Source: Streptomyces dioscori (lineage in GTDB: Bacteria; Actinomycetota; Actinomycetes; Streptomycetales; Streptomycetaceae). Taken from it: a DNA stretch of 64,000 nt. Of the stretch, positions 7,593 through 16,393 are shown in pieces. A model generated the notes under the pieces. That model was not told the DNA's origin and made no database searches. It saw nothing but the letters and a program-made list of their open reading frames with translations. Within the stretch, counting starts at the first letter, position 1; each line of letters starts with the position of its first letter. The position numbers and the translations under genes are program-made. The stretch covers positions 62,001 to 126,000 of the forward strand of contig NZ_KZ679040.1 of the NCBI RefSeq assembly GCF_003024195.1, in the 5' to 3' direction.

Positions 7593-9206
7593 ATGAGACG
7601 ACTCGCGGAAGCCGGACAAGGCAAGAGATCTCACAACCCTCTCGGACGAGCGCGGACTTGGGGCGTGGTGCTCGGCGTCCTGGTCGCCGGGCTCGGCTGG
7701 AGCGCACCCGCCGGAGCCGACCCGGGCACGAGCGGGCTGCCGGAGGCCATCGACACCGTCCTCGGGGACAGCCGGATGGAGGGCGGGGCGGCGAGCGTCG
7801 TGGTCGCCGAGGCCGCGAGCGGGGACATGCTGTACCAGCGGTCACCGACCTCGCGCCTGATGCCCGCCTCCAACACCAAGCTGCCCACCTCGGCCGCGGC
7901 GATGGAGATCCTCGGCCCCGACCACACCTTCACCACGGACGTCCTCACCACCGGCCGCCGGCACGGCTCCACGCTGAACGGCGACCTGTATCTGCGCGGC
8001 ACCGGCGATCCGACCGCCCTGGCCGCCGACTACGACACCCTGGCCGCACGCGTCGCCGCGTCGGGCGTCACCCGCGTCGACGGGCGGCTGCTCGCCGACG
8101 ACACCCGCTTCGACCGCAACCGCCTCGGCCGCGCCTGGGCCGCCGACGACGAGTCCGCGTACTACTCGGCGCAGATCAGCGCGCTGAGCGTCGCCCCGGA
8201 CACCGACTACGACACCGGCTCGGTGATCGTCGAGGTCGCACCGGGTGCCGCCGCCGGTGACAGGCCGAAGGTCACCGTCACCCCCAGGACGACGTACGTG
8301 GACTTCGACGTACGGGCCACGACCGTCGCCACGGGCGGGGCGAACGACCTCACCGTGGAGCGCGAGCACGGCACCAACACGATCGTCGTCAGCGGTACGA
8401 CACCGGTCGGCGGCTCCGGCACCCAGGAGTGGGTGAGCGTGTGGGAGCCCACCGGGTACGCCGCCGCCGTGTTCCGGGACGCGCTCACCGCGCACGGGGT
8501 GAAGGTGACCGGGGCGACCCGGCTCGGCCGCGCCACCCCCGCGACGGCCCGGCGCCTCGCCTCGCACGCCTCCATGCCGCTGAAGGACCTGCTGATCCCG
8601 TTCATGAAGCTGTCGAACAACATGCACGCCGAGATCCTCACCAAGGCCATGGGCGTGAAGGTCTCCGGTGAGGGCAGCTGGAGTGCCGGGCTCGCCGCCG
8701 TGAGCGGCTATCTCAAGGGCGTCGGCGTCGACACGGGCAAGCTGCGGCAGGTCGACGGTTCCGGGCTCTCCCGGATGAACAACCTCACGGCCGGGCAGTT
8801 CGCCGAGCTGCTGCTCGCGGTACGGGCCGAGCCCTGGTACGCCGACTGGCGCGCCTCCCTGCCGGTGGCCTGCGCCCCCGAGCGTTTCGTGGGCGGCACC
8901 CTGCGCACCCGGATGTGCGGGACGCCCGCGGCCCTCAACGCGGTCGGCAAGACCGGCTCGCTGACCGGGGCGTCCGCCCTCTCCGGCTATGTGAAGGCCG
9001 CGGACGGGCGCGAACTCGTCTACAGCATCGTGCTCAACAACTACCTGGCCGCGTCCGTGAAGCCGGTGGAGGACGCGATCGTGGTGACGCTCGCCCGGTC
9101 AACGGCGGACGCGACCGTGACCGTGAAGCCGACGGGCCCGAGCGCGCGCTCGGCCGAGCGAAACACGGACCTGGAGTGCTCGTGGCGCAAGCCGGCGGAG
9201 TGCTGA
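7593..9206 (+). CDS. D-alanyl-D-alanine carboxypeptidase/endopeptidase, PBP4 type (peptidase S13)
   Basis: This enzyme trims or cleaves peptidoglycan cross-links outside the membrane. From the ATG at 7593 the product is 537 residues, with an N-terminal hydrophobic signal segment (about 22-42). The three penicillin-binding motifs are seen: SxxK as SNTK at 93-96, SxN as LSNN, and KTG as VGKTGSLTG. The large insertion between SxxK and SxN is typical of the S13/DacB family. The frame extends upstream into the ssrA terminator, so 7593 is preferred, although its RBS is weak. A late Cys pair (VACAPERF...RTRMCG) and a C-terminal Cys may form disulfides. It converges with the GH3 gene over a shared terminator. 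Confidence 0.93.
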   Translation: MRRLAEAGQGKRSHNPLGRARTWGVVLGVLVAGLGWSAPAGADPGTSGLPEAIDTVLGDSRMEGGAASVVVAEAASGDMLYQRSPTSRLMPASNTKLPTSAAAMEILGPDHTFTTDVLTTGRRHGSTLNGDLYLRGTGDPTALAADYDTLAARVAASGVTRVDGRLLADDTRFDRNRLGRAWAADDESAYYSAQISALSVAPDTDYDTGSVIVEVAPGAAAGDRPKVTVTPRTTYVDFDVRATTVATGGANDLTVEREHGTNTIVVSGTTPVGGSGTQEWVSVWEPTGYAAAVFRDALTAHGVKVTGATRLGRATPATARRLASHASMPLKDLLIPFMKLSNNMHAEILTKAMGVKVSGEGSWSAGLAAVSGYLKGVGVDTGKLRQVDGSGLSRMNNLTAGQFAELLLAVRAEPWYADWRASLPVACAPERFVGGTLRTRMCGTPAALNAVGKTGSLTGASALSGYVKAADGRELVYSIVLNNYLAASVKPVEDAIVVTLARSTADATVTVKPTGPSARSAERNTDLECSWRKPAEC

Positions 9207-9219
9207 GGGAGTGAGCCGC

Positions 9220-9254
9220 GGTGGGGGCGGCGGCCCTTCGCCGCCGCCCCCACC
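9220..9254. terminator. Bidirectional terminator between the S13 peptidase (+) and GH3 (-) genes
   Basis: A 14-bp perfect stem, GGTGGGGGCGGCGG (9220-9233) with CCGCCGCCCCCACC (9241-9254), has a 7-nt loop. It serves two convergent genes. Confidence 0.85.
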
Positions 9255-9267
9255 GCATCACCACAGC

Positions 9268-12207
9268 TCAGCGGAGCGTGAACGTCGACAGTCGCATGCC
9301 GTCCCCCAGCACCAGATACACGTCCTGGCGGCCCTTCGAAGCACCGGCGGCGGCCGACAGCGGGGCGCTCACCTCGGCGTACGTGTAGACGGACCCCGTG
9401 CCGGACACGGTCGCCGTTCCGAGGAGCGTCCCGGAGGGTGAGCCGAGCCGCACTTCCACCTTCCCGGCCGCCCCGGCCACCCGCGCCCTGAACTCCCGCG
9501 CGCCCGCTGCCGGTCGGGCGTCGGCGAACTTCAGCCAGGCGCCGTCCCGCGAGGCCCCCACGGCGGTGCCCCGCGCCTTGGACTCGTCCACCAGCCGCAC
9601 CCCCTCGTAGTCGTCGAAGTTCTCCGCCCGGGTGGTCCGCGAGAGGTCCCGGGCGGGGATGGTCTCGCCCGCCGCCTTCAGGGTCGTACGGGAGCGGATG
9701 TCCTCGGAGGACGCGCCCACCAGGACGTCGTACGTGCCGCTCTCCACCACCCACTTCGAGCGGGTGACGTCCCAGTGCGCGAGGTCCTTCTCGCGCAGCT
9801 TCAGTCTCACCGTCCTCGTCTCGCCGGGCTTCAGCGAGACCCGTTCGAAGGCCTTCAGCTGCTTCACGGGCTGTTTGTCGCGGGAGACGCGCTGGTGGGT
9901 GTAGAGCTGCACGACCTCGTCACCGGCGCCGCCGCCCGTGTTCGTCACCGCGACCTCGTACCCGCCGTCGACGCGCCTCACCTGCCCGTAACGGAAGGAG
10001 GAGTACGAGAGTCCGTACCCGAACGCGTAGAGCGGGTCGCCCTTGAAGTACTGGTAGGTGCGGTCGTACTTGATGTTGTCGTACTCCAGGATCGACGGCA
10101 GGTCCGCCTCAGAGCGGTACCAGGTCTGGGTGAGCCGGCCGGCCGGGTTCACGTCGCCGAAGAGGACGTCGGCGAGGGCGTTGCCGGTCTCCTGGCCCGC
10201 GTGGGTGGTCCACAGGAGCGCCGGGACCTTCTCCTGGAGGGCGCCGAGGGTGGTCGGGTAGCTGTTCTCGACGACCACGACGGTGCGCGGGTTGGCCTGG
10301 CGCACCGCCTCGACCAGGGCTTCCTGGGACGGGGCGAGGCTCATGTCCTCGCGGTCGTCGTTCTCGCGCCCGTTGATCGCGGGCATGGACCCGACCACCA
10401 CGACCGCCGCGTCCTTGCCCCGCACCGCCGCCACGGCTTCCTCGGTGCCACTGCGGACGACGTCCCTCGCGTAGTGCGCGGCCTCGGACTTGGCGACCAG
10501 GCCGAGGGTGCCGTCGGAGCCGGTGGGGCCGAGGTAGACCGGGTTCGACCACCAGGGCTCGCGGGTCTCGTAGCCCGCGTACCGCAGCAGATACGTACCG
10601 TCGGCCTGCTCCTCCAGCGCGAACTGCTGCTGGACGAACCAGCCGTTCGGCTGGACCTGGTCGTTGACGAAGTTCGACCAGTTGTAGCCGACGTACTTGC
10701 CGTTCGCGGCCGAGCGCAGGGTCACGATCCCGGCGCCCCAGTCGAACACGTCGAACTGCGCGGCCGTCCCGCCGCCCGCGCTCTCCTTCAGCGCCTCACC
10801 GTCGGCGTCCGTGCCCGCCGTGACGTACGCGCCGCTCGCCGTGTTCCGCAGCGCGATCCGGTCGACGCCCTCGCTGCCGGTCACGGGGGAGCCGAGCCGC
10901 GCGGCGATGCCCGCCTTCGGGTTGACCGCGTACGGGAGCGTGCCCGAGTACCAGTCGGTGTAGAGGGTGTCGGCGAGCGGGCCGACGACGGCCACGTCCT
11001 TCGCGGCGGCCTTCAGTGGCAGGGCGCCGCCCGCGTTCTTCAGGAGCACGGCCGCGTCGGCCGCCGCCTGCCGCGCGAGTTTCCGGTGCGCCGGGCTGTT
11101 GACCACCGACTTGTCGATGGACCCGTACCTGCCGCCGCCCGGGTCGAACTCGCCGAGCCGCACCCGGATGTCGAGGACGTGCCCGGCCGCCGTGTCGACG
11201 TCCGACTCCTTCAGCAGACCGTCGGCCAGCGCCGATGTGACGGCCGTGGTCGTCGGTACGGAGTTCGTGTCGTCCGTCGTGAAACTGTCGATGCCCGCCT
11301 TCAGCGCCGCCGCGTTCCCCTCGGCCAGGGTGTCGTAGTACTTCTGACTGCCGGTGCCGATCAGGTTGTTGGGCGCGTAGGCGTCGGTCACGTTCAGCAG
11401 GTCCTGCGAGGTCCAGGTGCGTACGTCGTCGTCGAGCGCCGGATTCACCGTGGCGGGGCGGCCGTTGACGAGGTTGTACGAGGACATCACGCCCGTCGCC
11501 GCGTCGGCTTCGATCGTGGGCCGGAACGCCTGCTCCTCGTACTCCTTCAGCACCCTCGGGCGCAGGTCGGAGGAGGTGGTCGTGCGGTCGGCCTCGTTGT
11601 TGTTGCCGAGGAAGTGCTTGAGCGTGGGCGCCGTCTTCAGATGCTCGGGATCACCGCCGGTCAGACCGGTGCCGTACGCCGTCGCCATCGAACTCGTGAG
11701 GTACGGGTCCTCCGAGTAGCCCTCCTCGTTGCGGCCCCAGCGCGGGTCGCGCAGCGGGTTGACCACGGGCGCCCACAGGTTGAGGCCCCAGCCGGTCGGA
11801 CGTTCCTGCTGGAAGCCGCGGGTCTCGTCGCCGACCGCCGAGCCGACCCGGCGGATCAGGGCGGGGTCCCAGGTCGAGGCGAGGCCCACGGCCTGCGGGA
11901 AGACGGTGGCCTCGCCGAGCCAGGCGACCCCGTGCAGAGCCTCGGTACCGGTCTTGAACGCCTGGATGCCCAGGCGGGGGATCGCGGGCTGCCACTGGTG
12001 GAGCAGGGAGACCTTCTCGTCGAGGGTGAGCCGGGAGAGAAGGTCGTCGACGCGGCGGTCGACGGGGAGGCGGGGGTCGCGGAAGGGGTATGCCTGGCCG
12101 GCGGCGGCAGCCGGTGCGGCGGTGGCGGGCGCGGTGACGCCGAGGCCGGCGACCAGGGCGAGGACGAGCGTGATGCGTGGTCTTCTGCTGTTTCTCTTGC
12201 CTTTCAT
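9268..12207 (-). CDS. Secreted GH3 beta-glycosidase with an inserted beta-trefoil-like domain and a C-terminal CBM6-like domain
   Basis: This enzyme hydrolyses non-reducing beta-glucosyl or beta-xylosyl residues outside the cell. The 979 residues begin with a signal peptide (about 1-36, AxA site). The GH3 N-domain (about 50-350) has the probable nucleophile Asp275 in NVTDAYAPN. The C-domain (about 385 onward) is split by an insert at about 447-570 whose TLRSAANGKYVGY pattern resembles fascin/beta-trefoil folds. The acid/base candidate is Glu615 in GRENDDRED. A fibronectin-III-like domain follows, and the last ~120 residues (ENFDDYEGV...) resemble CBM6. It is the last gene of the operon, 31 bp after the LacI gene, with RBS AAGGAG. 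The inserted domain may bind carbohydrate. The substrate is inferred from the neighbouring alpha-xylosidase. Confidence 0.9.
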   Translation of the reverse strand: MKGKRNSRRPRITLVLALVAGLGVTAPATAAPAAAAGQAYPFRDPRLPVDRRVDDLLSRLTLDEKVSLLHQWQPAIPRLGIQAFKTGTEALHGVAWLGEATVFPQAVGLASTWDPALIRRVGSAVGDETRGFQQERPTGWGLNLWAPVVNPLRDPRWGRNEEGYSEDPYLTSSMATAYGTGLTGGDPEHLKTAPTLKHFLGNNNEADRTTTSSDLRPRVLKEYEEQAFRPTIEADAATGVMSSYNLVNGRPATVNPALDDDVRTWTSQDLLNVTDAYAPNNLIGTGSQKYYDTLAEGNAAALKAGIDSFTTDDTNSVPTTTAVTSALADGLLKESDVDTAAGHVLDIRVRLGEFDPGGGRYGSIDKSVVNSPAHRKLARQAAADAAVLLKNAGGALPLKAAAKDVAVVGPLADTLYTDWYSGTLPYAVNPKAGIAARLGSPVTGSEGVDRIALRNTASGAYVTAGTDADGEALKESAGGGTAAQFDVFDWGAGIVTLRSAANGKYVGYNWSNFVNDQVQPNGWFVQQQFALEEQADGTYLLRYAGYETREPWWSNPVYLGPTGSDGTLGLVAKSEAAHYARDVVRSGTEEAVAAVRGKDAAVVVVGSMPAINGRENDDREDMSLAPSQEALVEAVRQANPRTVVVVENSYPTTLGALQEKVPALLWTTHAGQETGNALADVLFGDVNPAGRLTQTWYRSEADLPSILEYDNIKYDRTYQYFKGDPLYAFGYGLSYSSFRYGQVRRVDGGYEVAVTNTGGGAGDEVVQLYTHQRVSRDKQPVKQLKAFERVSLKPGETRTVRLKLREKDLAHWDVTRSKWVVESGTYDVLVGASSEDIRSRTTLKAAGETIPARDLSRTTRAENFDDYEGVRLVDESKARGTAVGASRDGAWLKFADARPAAGAREFRARVAGAAGKVEVRLGSPSGTLLGTATVSGTGSVYTYAEVSAPLSAAAGASKGRQDVYLVLGDGMRLSTFTLR

Positions 12208-12238
12208 TTCACGGCTCCTTCGGTGGGGGCCTTACAGG

Positions 12239-13243
12239 TCAGGGGCGCGGCCGGGTGCTGGCCCGTAGCGTCAGCCGGGGTGGCAGCAGCGTGGCCTGCG
12301 GTACCGGCGCACCGCCCAGCTTCTTCATCAGCAGTTCCACCGATCCGGCGCCCACCTCGGCGGCCGGGATGGCGATGGAGGTGACGGGCACGCGGACGCG
12401 TCCGGCCAGTTCGTCCGGGCAGATCGCGGTGACCGACAGATCGCCCGGGACCCGTAAGCCGAGCGCTTCGAAGGCGTCGATCAGCGGTTCGAGGATCGGC
12501 TCGTTGTGGACCACGACGCCCGTCAGGGCGGGCCGTTCCCGCAACAGCTGCTCGGCGATCTGCCGGGCCGCCGCGGGGTCCGCCTCGCACGGGTGGACCG
12601 AGGAGGAGAGGCCGTTGCGGTCGGCCGCGGCGGTGAAACCCTGGACCACCCGCTGGGCGAACCCGGTCTCGCGCACGTACACCTCGGGCGGTGAGCCCAC
12701 CAGGCCGATCACGCGGTGGCCGAGCCCCGCCAGATGCTCGACGCACAGCTCGCCCGCCGCCTTGAAGTCCAGGTCGATGCAGGTCAGTCCGGCGGGTTCG
12801 GCCGGGAAGCCGATGAGGACCGACGGCCGGTCCAGGCCGCGCAGCAACGGCAGCCGCCGGTCGTGGAGCTGGACGTCCATCACGATCAGCGCGTCCACGA
12901 GGGCGGTGTCCGCGACCCGCCGCAGCCCCTCCTCGCCCTCCTCCTGGGTGAGCAGCAGCACGTCGTGGTCGTGGCGGCGGGCGGCCGTCACCACGGACAC
13001 CGCGAACTGCATGACGACCGGTACGTGGATGCCGGCCCGCAGCGGGACCACGAGCGCCAGCACGTTCGACCGGCTGCTCGCGAGGGCGCGGGCGCCGGCG
13101 TGCGGCCGGTAGCCCAGCTCGCGGATGCTGTCCTCGACGCGCTGCCGGGTCTCCTCGGAGATAGGCCGCTTGCCGCTCAGCGCGTACGAGACGGTGCTGG
13201 GGGACACCCCGGCGTGCCGGGCCACATCGGTGATCTTCACCAT
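12239..13243 (-). CDS. LacI family transcriptional regulator of the glycoside operon
   Basis: The 334-residue product has an N-terminal helix-turn-helix with hinge (MVKITDVARHAGVSPSTVSY, then KRPISEETRQRVEDSIRELGYRP) and a periplasmic-binding-protein-like sensor domain. The ATG at 13243 is 2 bp from the stop of the GH31 gene, so the two are translationally coupled; the frame upstream overlaps GH31 and is not used. LacI proteins bind palindromes centred on CG. Two perfect 16-bp palindromes with a central CG or GC step lie upstream of the operon's first gene (18754-18792) and are its likely operators. Since the regulator lies inside the operon it would be autoregulated. Confidence 0.94.
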   Translation of the reverse strand: MVKITDVARHAGVSPSTVSYALSGKRPISEETRQRVEDSIRELGYRPHAGARALASSRSNVLALVVPLRAGIHVPVVMQFAVSVVTAARRHDHDVLLLTQEEGEEGLRRVADTALVDALIVMDVQLHDRRLPLLRGLDRPSVLIGFPAEPAGLTCIDLDFKAAGELCVEHLAGLGHRVIGLVGSPPEVYVRETGFAQRVVQGFTAAADRNGLSSSVHPCEADPAAARQIAEQLLRERPALTGVVVHNEPILEPLIDAFEALGLRVPGDLSVTAICPDELAGRVRVPVTSIAIPAAEVGAGSVELLMKKLGGAPVPQATLLPPRLTLRASTRPRP

Positions 13244-13245
13244 GC

Positions 13246-15513
13246 TCAGCCCCGCTCCAGTTCCAGGGACAGGAACCCGGTCCCGGCCGCCGCCCGTGCG
13301 GTCCGGTCGCCCGCCGCCAGGGCCCAGGGCGCCTTCGGGTCGCTCGACGACGCGCGCAGGGTGTCGCCCTCCCGTACGACGGTGAAGGTCACCCCGTCGA
13401 CGGGCACCGTGACCTGCGCGCCGCGCGCCAGACCGTACGCGTGGAGGGTGACCCCGTCGGCGTACGGATAGTCGGGGCGGTCCTCGACGGAACCCACCGG
13501 GATCACCGCGCCCGGCCGGACGAGGAGCGGCACGCTGGAGAAGCCGTGCGTCTCGCGCACCCAGCGGGGCCCGGTCACCGTGCGTCCGGTCAGGAAGTGC
13601 GTCCAGGTGCCCTCCGGCACGTAGTACGACACGTCCCCGTCGTCGGAGAACACCGGCGCCACCAGCAGGTCGGGGCCGAGCATGTACTGCCGTTCCAGAT
13701 GCGCGCACCCGGGATCGTCCGGGAATTCGAGGACCATGGCGCGCATCACCGGCACCCCCTGGGCGTGCGCGGTGCGGGCGGCCTCGTACAGGTACGGCAT
13801 GAGGCGCAGCTTCAGGCGGGTGAACAGGCGCAGGACGTCCACGGACTCCTCGTCGAAGAGCCACGGCACCCGGTACGAGGAGCTGCCGTGCAGACGGCTG
13901 TGCGAGGAGAGCAGACCGAAGGCGAGCCAGCGTTTGAAGAGGGCGGGGGTCGGGGTGCCCTCGAAGCCGCCGATGTCATGGCTCCAGTAGCCGAACCCGG
14001 AGAGGCCGAGGGACAGTCCGCCGCGCAGCGACTCCGCCATCGACGCGTACGTGGCCTCGCAGTCGCCGCCCCAGTGCACCGGGAACTTCTGGCTGCCCGC
14101 GGTCGCCGAGCGCGCGAAGACGACCGCTTCGCCCTCCCCGCGGTGCTTGCGCAGCACGTCGAAGACGGTCCGGTTGTAGAGGTACGTGTAGTAGTTGTGC
14201 ATCCGCTCGGGGTCGCCGCCGTCCGCGTACGCCACGTCGAGCGGGACCCGCTCCCCGAAGTCGGTCTTGAAGCAGTCGACGCCCTGCGCGAGCAGCGCCT
14301 CCAGCTTCGCCGCGTACCACTCGCGGGCGGCCTCACTGGTGAAGTCGACGAGCGCCATGCCCGGCTGCCACAGGTCCCACTGCCAGACACTGCCGTCGGG
14401 CCGCCGCAGCAGATGCCCGAGCGCCTTGCCCTCCGCGAAGAGCGGGGAGCGCTGCGCGATGTACGGGTTGATCCACACGCTGATGTGCAGCCCGCGCTCC
14501 TTGAGGCGGGCCAGCATTCCCTCGGGGTCCGGGAAGACCCGCGGGTCCCACTCGAAGTCGCACCAGTTGAACTCGCGCATCCAGAAGCAGTCGAAGTGGA
14601 AGACGGAGAGGGGGAGTTCGCGCTCCTTCATGCCGTCGATGAAGGAGCTGACGGTGGCTTCGTCGTAGGAGGTCGTGAAGGACGTCGACAGCCACAGCCC
14701 GAACGACCAGGCGGGCGGCAGCGCCGGGCGGCCGGTGAGGGCCGTGTACTTGCGGATGATGTCCTTGGGCGTGGGCCCGTAGATCACGTAGTACGTCAGC
14801 TGCTGGGTCTCGGCGCTGAACTGGACCCGCGACACCGCCTCCGAACCGACCTCGAACGACACCCGGCCCGGATGGTCCACGAAGACGCCGTAGCCCGCGT
14901 CCGTCAGATAGAACGGCACGTTCTTGTACGCCTGTTCGGTGGCCGTGCCCCCGTCGGCGTTCCACATGTCGACGACCTGGCCGTTCTTCACCAGCGGCCC
15001 GAACCGCTCGCCGAGCCCGAAGACATGCGTGCCGACGCCGAGGTTCAACTGCTCCCGCAGGTAGTGGCTGCCGCTGCCGGTGTCGCGCATGATGCCCATG
15101 CCCTTGGGGCCGCTGCTGGTCAGGGTGCGGCCGTCGGCGAGGAAGTCCACATGCCACGGTCCTGTGCGGCTCACACGCACCGACAGGGCGCCGGCGGTGA
15201 GGGTCGCGGAGTCGTCGTCGTACTCGGCGTGGGCCGTGAACTCCTCCCCGCCGAGCCGGTTGAGCTCGAACTGCGGTCCCCTGGGCTCCTCGCCCTCGAA
15301 GTGGGTGAACGTGACGCCGATGACGTCGGGCATCGGGGCGTGTGCGCCGATGGTCACGACCGGTCCCTTCAGCAGATCGCCGCGGTGACGGATGGGCTGG
15401 GTCGGCGCGTGGATCTCCAGGGCCCCGGACCCGGCGCTCACATCGAGGACCTCGACCGGATGGGCGGCCGTCACACCCTCGCGCAGCAGCCAGTAGCCGT
15501 CGGTGAACTTCAC
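13246..15513 (-). CDS. GH31 alpha-xylosidase (YicI type)
   Basis: This is a probable cytosolic enzyme that removes alpha-1,6-linked xylose from xyloglucan oligosaccharides or isoprimeverose. The GTG at 15513 gives VKFTDGYWLLREGV, a start typical of YicI orthologues, with AAGGGG as RBS and an 11-bp gap after the permease gene. The 755 residues are close to YicI. The catalytic nucleophile is Asp418 in KTDFGE and the acid/base is Asp484 in HWGGDCEA, each two residues off the E. coli YicI numbering (416 and 482). There is no signal peptide, so the substrate must enter through the linked ABC transporter. An alpha-glucosidase of GH31 is an alternative, but the KTDFGE and N-terminal signatures favour xylosidase. 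Confidence 0.92.
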   Translation of the reverse strand: MKFTDGYWLLREGVTAAHPVEVLDVSAGSGALEIHAPTQPIRHRGDLLKGPVVTIGAHAPMPDVIGVTFTHFEGEEPRGPQFELNRLGGEEFTAHAEYDDDSATLTAGALSVRVSRTGPWHVDFLADGRTLTSSGPKGMGIMRDTGSGSHYLREQLNLGVGTHVFGLGERFGPLVKNGQVVDMWNADGGTATEQAYKNVPFYLTDAGYGVFVDHPGRVSFEVGSEAVSRVQFSAETQQLTYYVIYGPTPKDIIRKYTALTGRPALPPAWSFGLWLSTSFTTSYDEATVSSFIDGMKERELPLSVFHFDCFWMREFNWCDFEWDPRVFPDPEGMLARLKERGLHISVWINPYIAQRSPLFAEGKALGHLLRRPDGSVWQWDLWQPGMALVDFTSEAAREWYAAKLEALLAQGVDCFKTDFGERVPLDVAYADGGDPERMHNYYTYLYNRTVFDVLRKHRGEGEAVVFARSATAGSQKFPVHWGGDCEATYASMAESLRGGLSLGLSGFGYWSHDIGGFEGTPTPALFKRWLAFGLLSSHSRLHGSSSYRVPWLFDEESVDVLRLFTRLKLRLMPYLYEAARTAHAQGVPVMRAMVLEFPDDPGCAHLERQYMLGPDLLVAPVFSDDGDVSYYVPEGTWTHFLTGRTVTGPRWVRETHGFSSVPLLVRPGAVIPVGSVEDRPDYPYADGVTLHAYGLARGAQVTVPVDGVTFTVVREGDTLRASSSDPKAPWALAAGDRTARAAAGTGFLSLELERG

Positions 15514-15524
15514 GCGCGCACCCC

Positions 15525-16346
15525 TTACTTGACGGCACCCACGGCGATGCCGCGGGTGAGCGTCCGCTGGAAGACGAGGAAGAAGACGATGGCGGGCAGG
15601 ACGCCCAGGAGGGCAGCGGCGTTCGTCATCGTGGCGTCCATCAGGCGCTGGCCCTGGAGGACGCCGAGCGCCACCGACACGGTCTGGTTGTCGTTGGAGA
15701 TCAGCATCACCAGGGGGAGCAGGAACTCGTTCCAGGTCCAGATGAAGAAGAAGACCAGGAGCACGCCGATGGTGGGCCGGCTGACGGGCACCACGATCCG
15801 CCAGAGCACCTGCCACTTGTTCGCGCCGTCGATCCGGGCGGCCTCGATGATCTCGCGCGGGAACTGTCCGAGGACCGAGGCGAGCAGATACGTGCCGAAC
15901 GCGGCCTGGATCACGGTGAAGACGATGATCACGCTCAGCCTGGTGTCGTACAGGCCGGCTTCCTTGCTCAGGTAGTAGACCGGGTAGACCAGCGCCTCCT
16001 GCGGCAGCATGTTCGCCAGCACGAAGAAGGCGAGCACCCAGGTGCGCCCCTTGATCCGGCCGATGCCGATCGCGTACGCGTTGAGGACGGAGAGGACGAC
16101 GGCACCGAGGGCGACGGACCCGCTGATGATCACCGAGTTGACGAGCTTCTGCCCGAAGTCGACGCGTTCCCAGAAGTCCTTCAGCCCGTCGAGGTAGACG
16201 CCCTCGGGGAGGCTCAGCGGGCCGTTCGCCGAGTACTCGGCAGGCGACTTCACCGCGTTGACGGTGACGATCAGGAACGGCAGGACCATGAACAGGGCCC
16301 CGATGACCAGGGCGAGGAGGACGGGGTAACGGCGGAGGGCGGTCAT
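15525..16346 (-). CDS. Sugar ABC transporter permease, MalG/CUT1 type
   Basis: The 273-residue permease (from the ATG at 16346) has six hydrophobic segments and the cytoplasmic EAA loop (EIIEAARIDGANKWQVLWRIVVPVSRP), which docks the ATPase. The frame is open further upstream, but the extra part is basic and overlaps the preceding gene; RBS AGGGAG lies about 11 bp before 16346. It pairs with the permease at 16390-17370. No ATPase gene is in the operon, which is normal in streptomycetes where MsiK serves many CUT1 importers. Confidence 0.93.
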   Translation of the reverse strand: MTALRRYPVLLALVIGALFMVLPFLIVTVNAVKSPAEYSANGPLSLPEGVYLDGLKDFWERVDFGQKLVNSVIISGSVALGAVVLSVLNAYAIGIGRIKGRTWVLAFFVLANMLPQEALVYPVYYLSKEAGLYDTRLSVIIVFTVIQAAFGTYLLASVLGQFPREIIEAARIDGANKWQVLWRIVVPVSRPTIGVLLVFFFIWTWNEFLLPLVMLISNDNQTVSVALGVLQGQRLMDATMTNAAALLGVLPAIVFFLVFQRTLTRGIAVGAVK

Positions 16347-16393
16347 GAGGCGCTCACTCCCTGCGCGACTGCTCCTCGCTCGGTACTGCTCAT
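16343..16393 (-). CDS. Possible 16-codon linker ORF between two permease genes
   Basis: An ATG at 16393 overlaps the TGA of the upstream permease (ATGA). It opens a 16-codon frame, M-S-S-T-E-R-G-A-V-A-Q-G-V-S-A-S, whose TGA again overlaps the ATG of the downstream permease (ATGA). It could carry terminating ribosomes across the gap by re-initiation. It may also be chance; nothing supports a functional peptide. Confidence 0.3.
   Translation of the reverse strand: MSSTERGAVAQGVSAS

Noticed and set aside
7505..7593. Integrated element at the tmRNA 3' end
   Set aside because: No integrase and no duplicated tmRNA 3' sequence is visible. The terminator and a core gene follow directly.
9775..12384. 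869-codon open frame on the + strand, antisense to GH3
   Set aside because: Residue composition is extremely rich in Arg/Gly/Val with no domain. It mirrors the codon bias of the GH3 gene on the other strand.
13441..15975. 844-codon open frame antisense to the GH31 gene
   Set aside because: The GH31 catalytic residues and operon context fix the coding strand.
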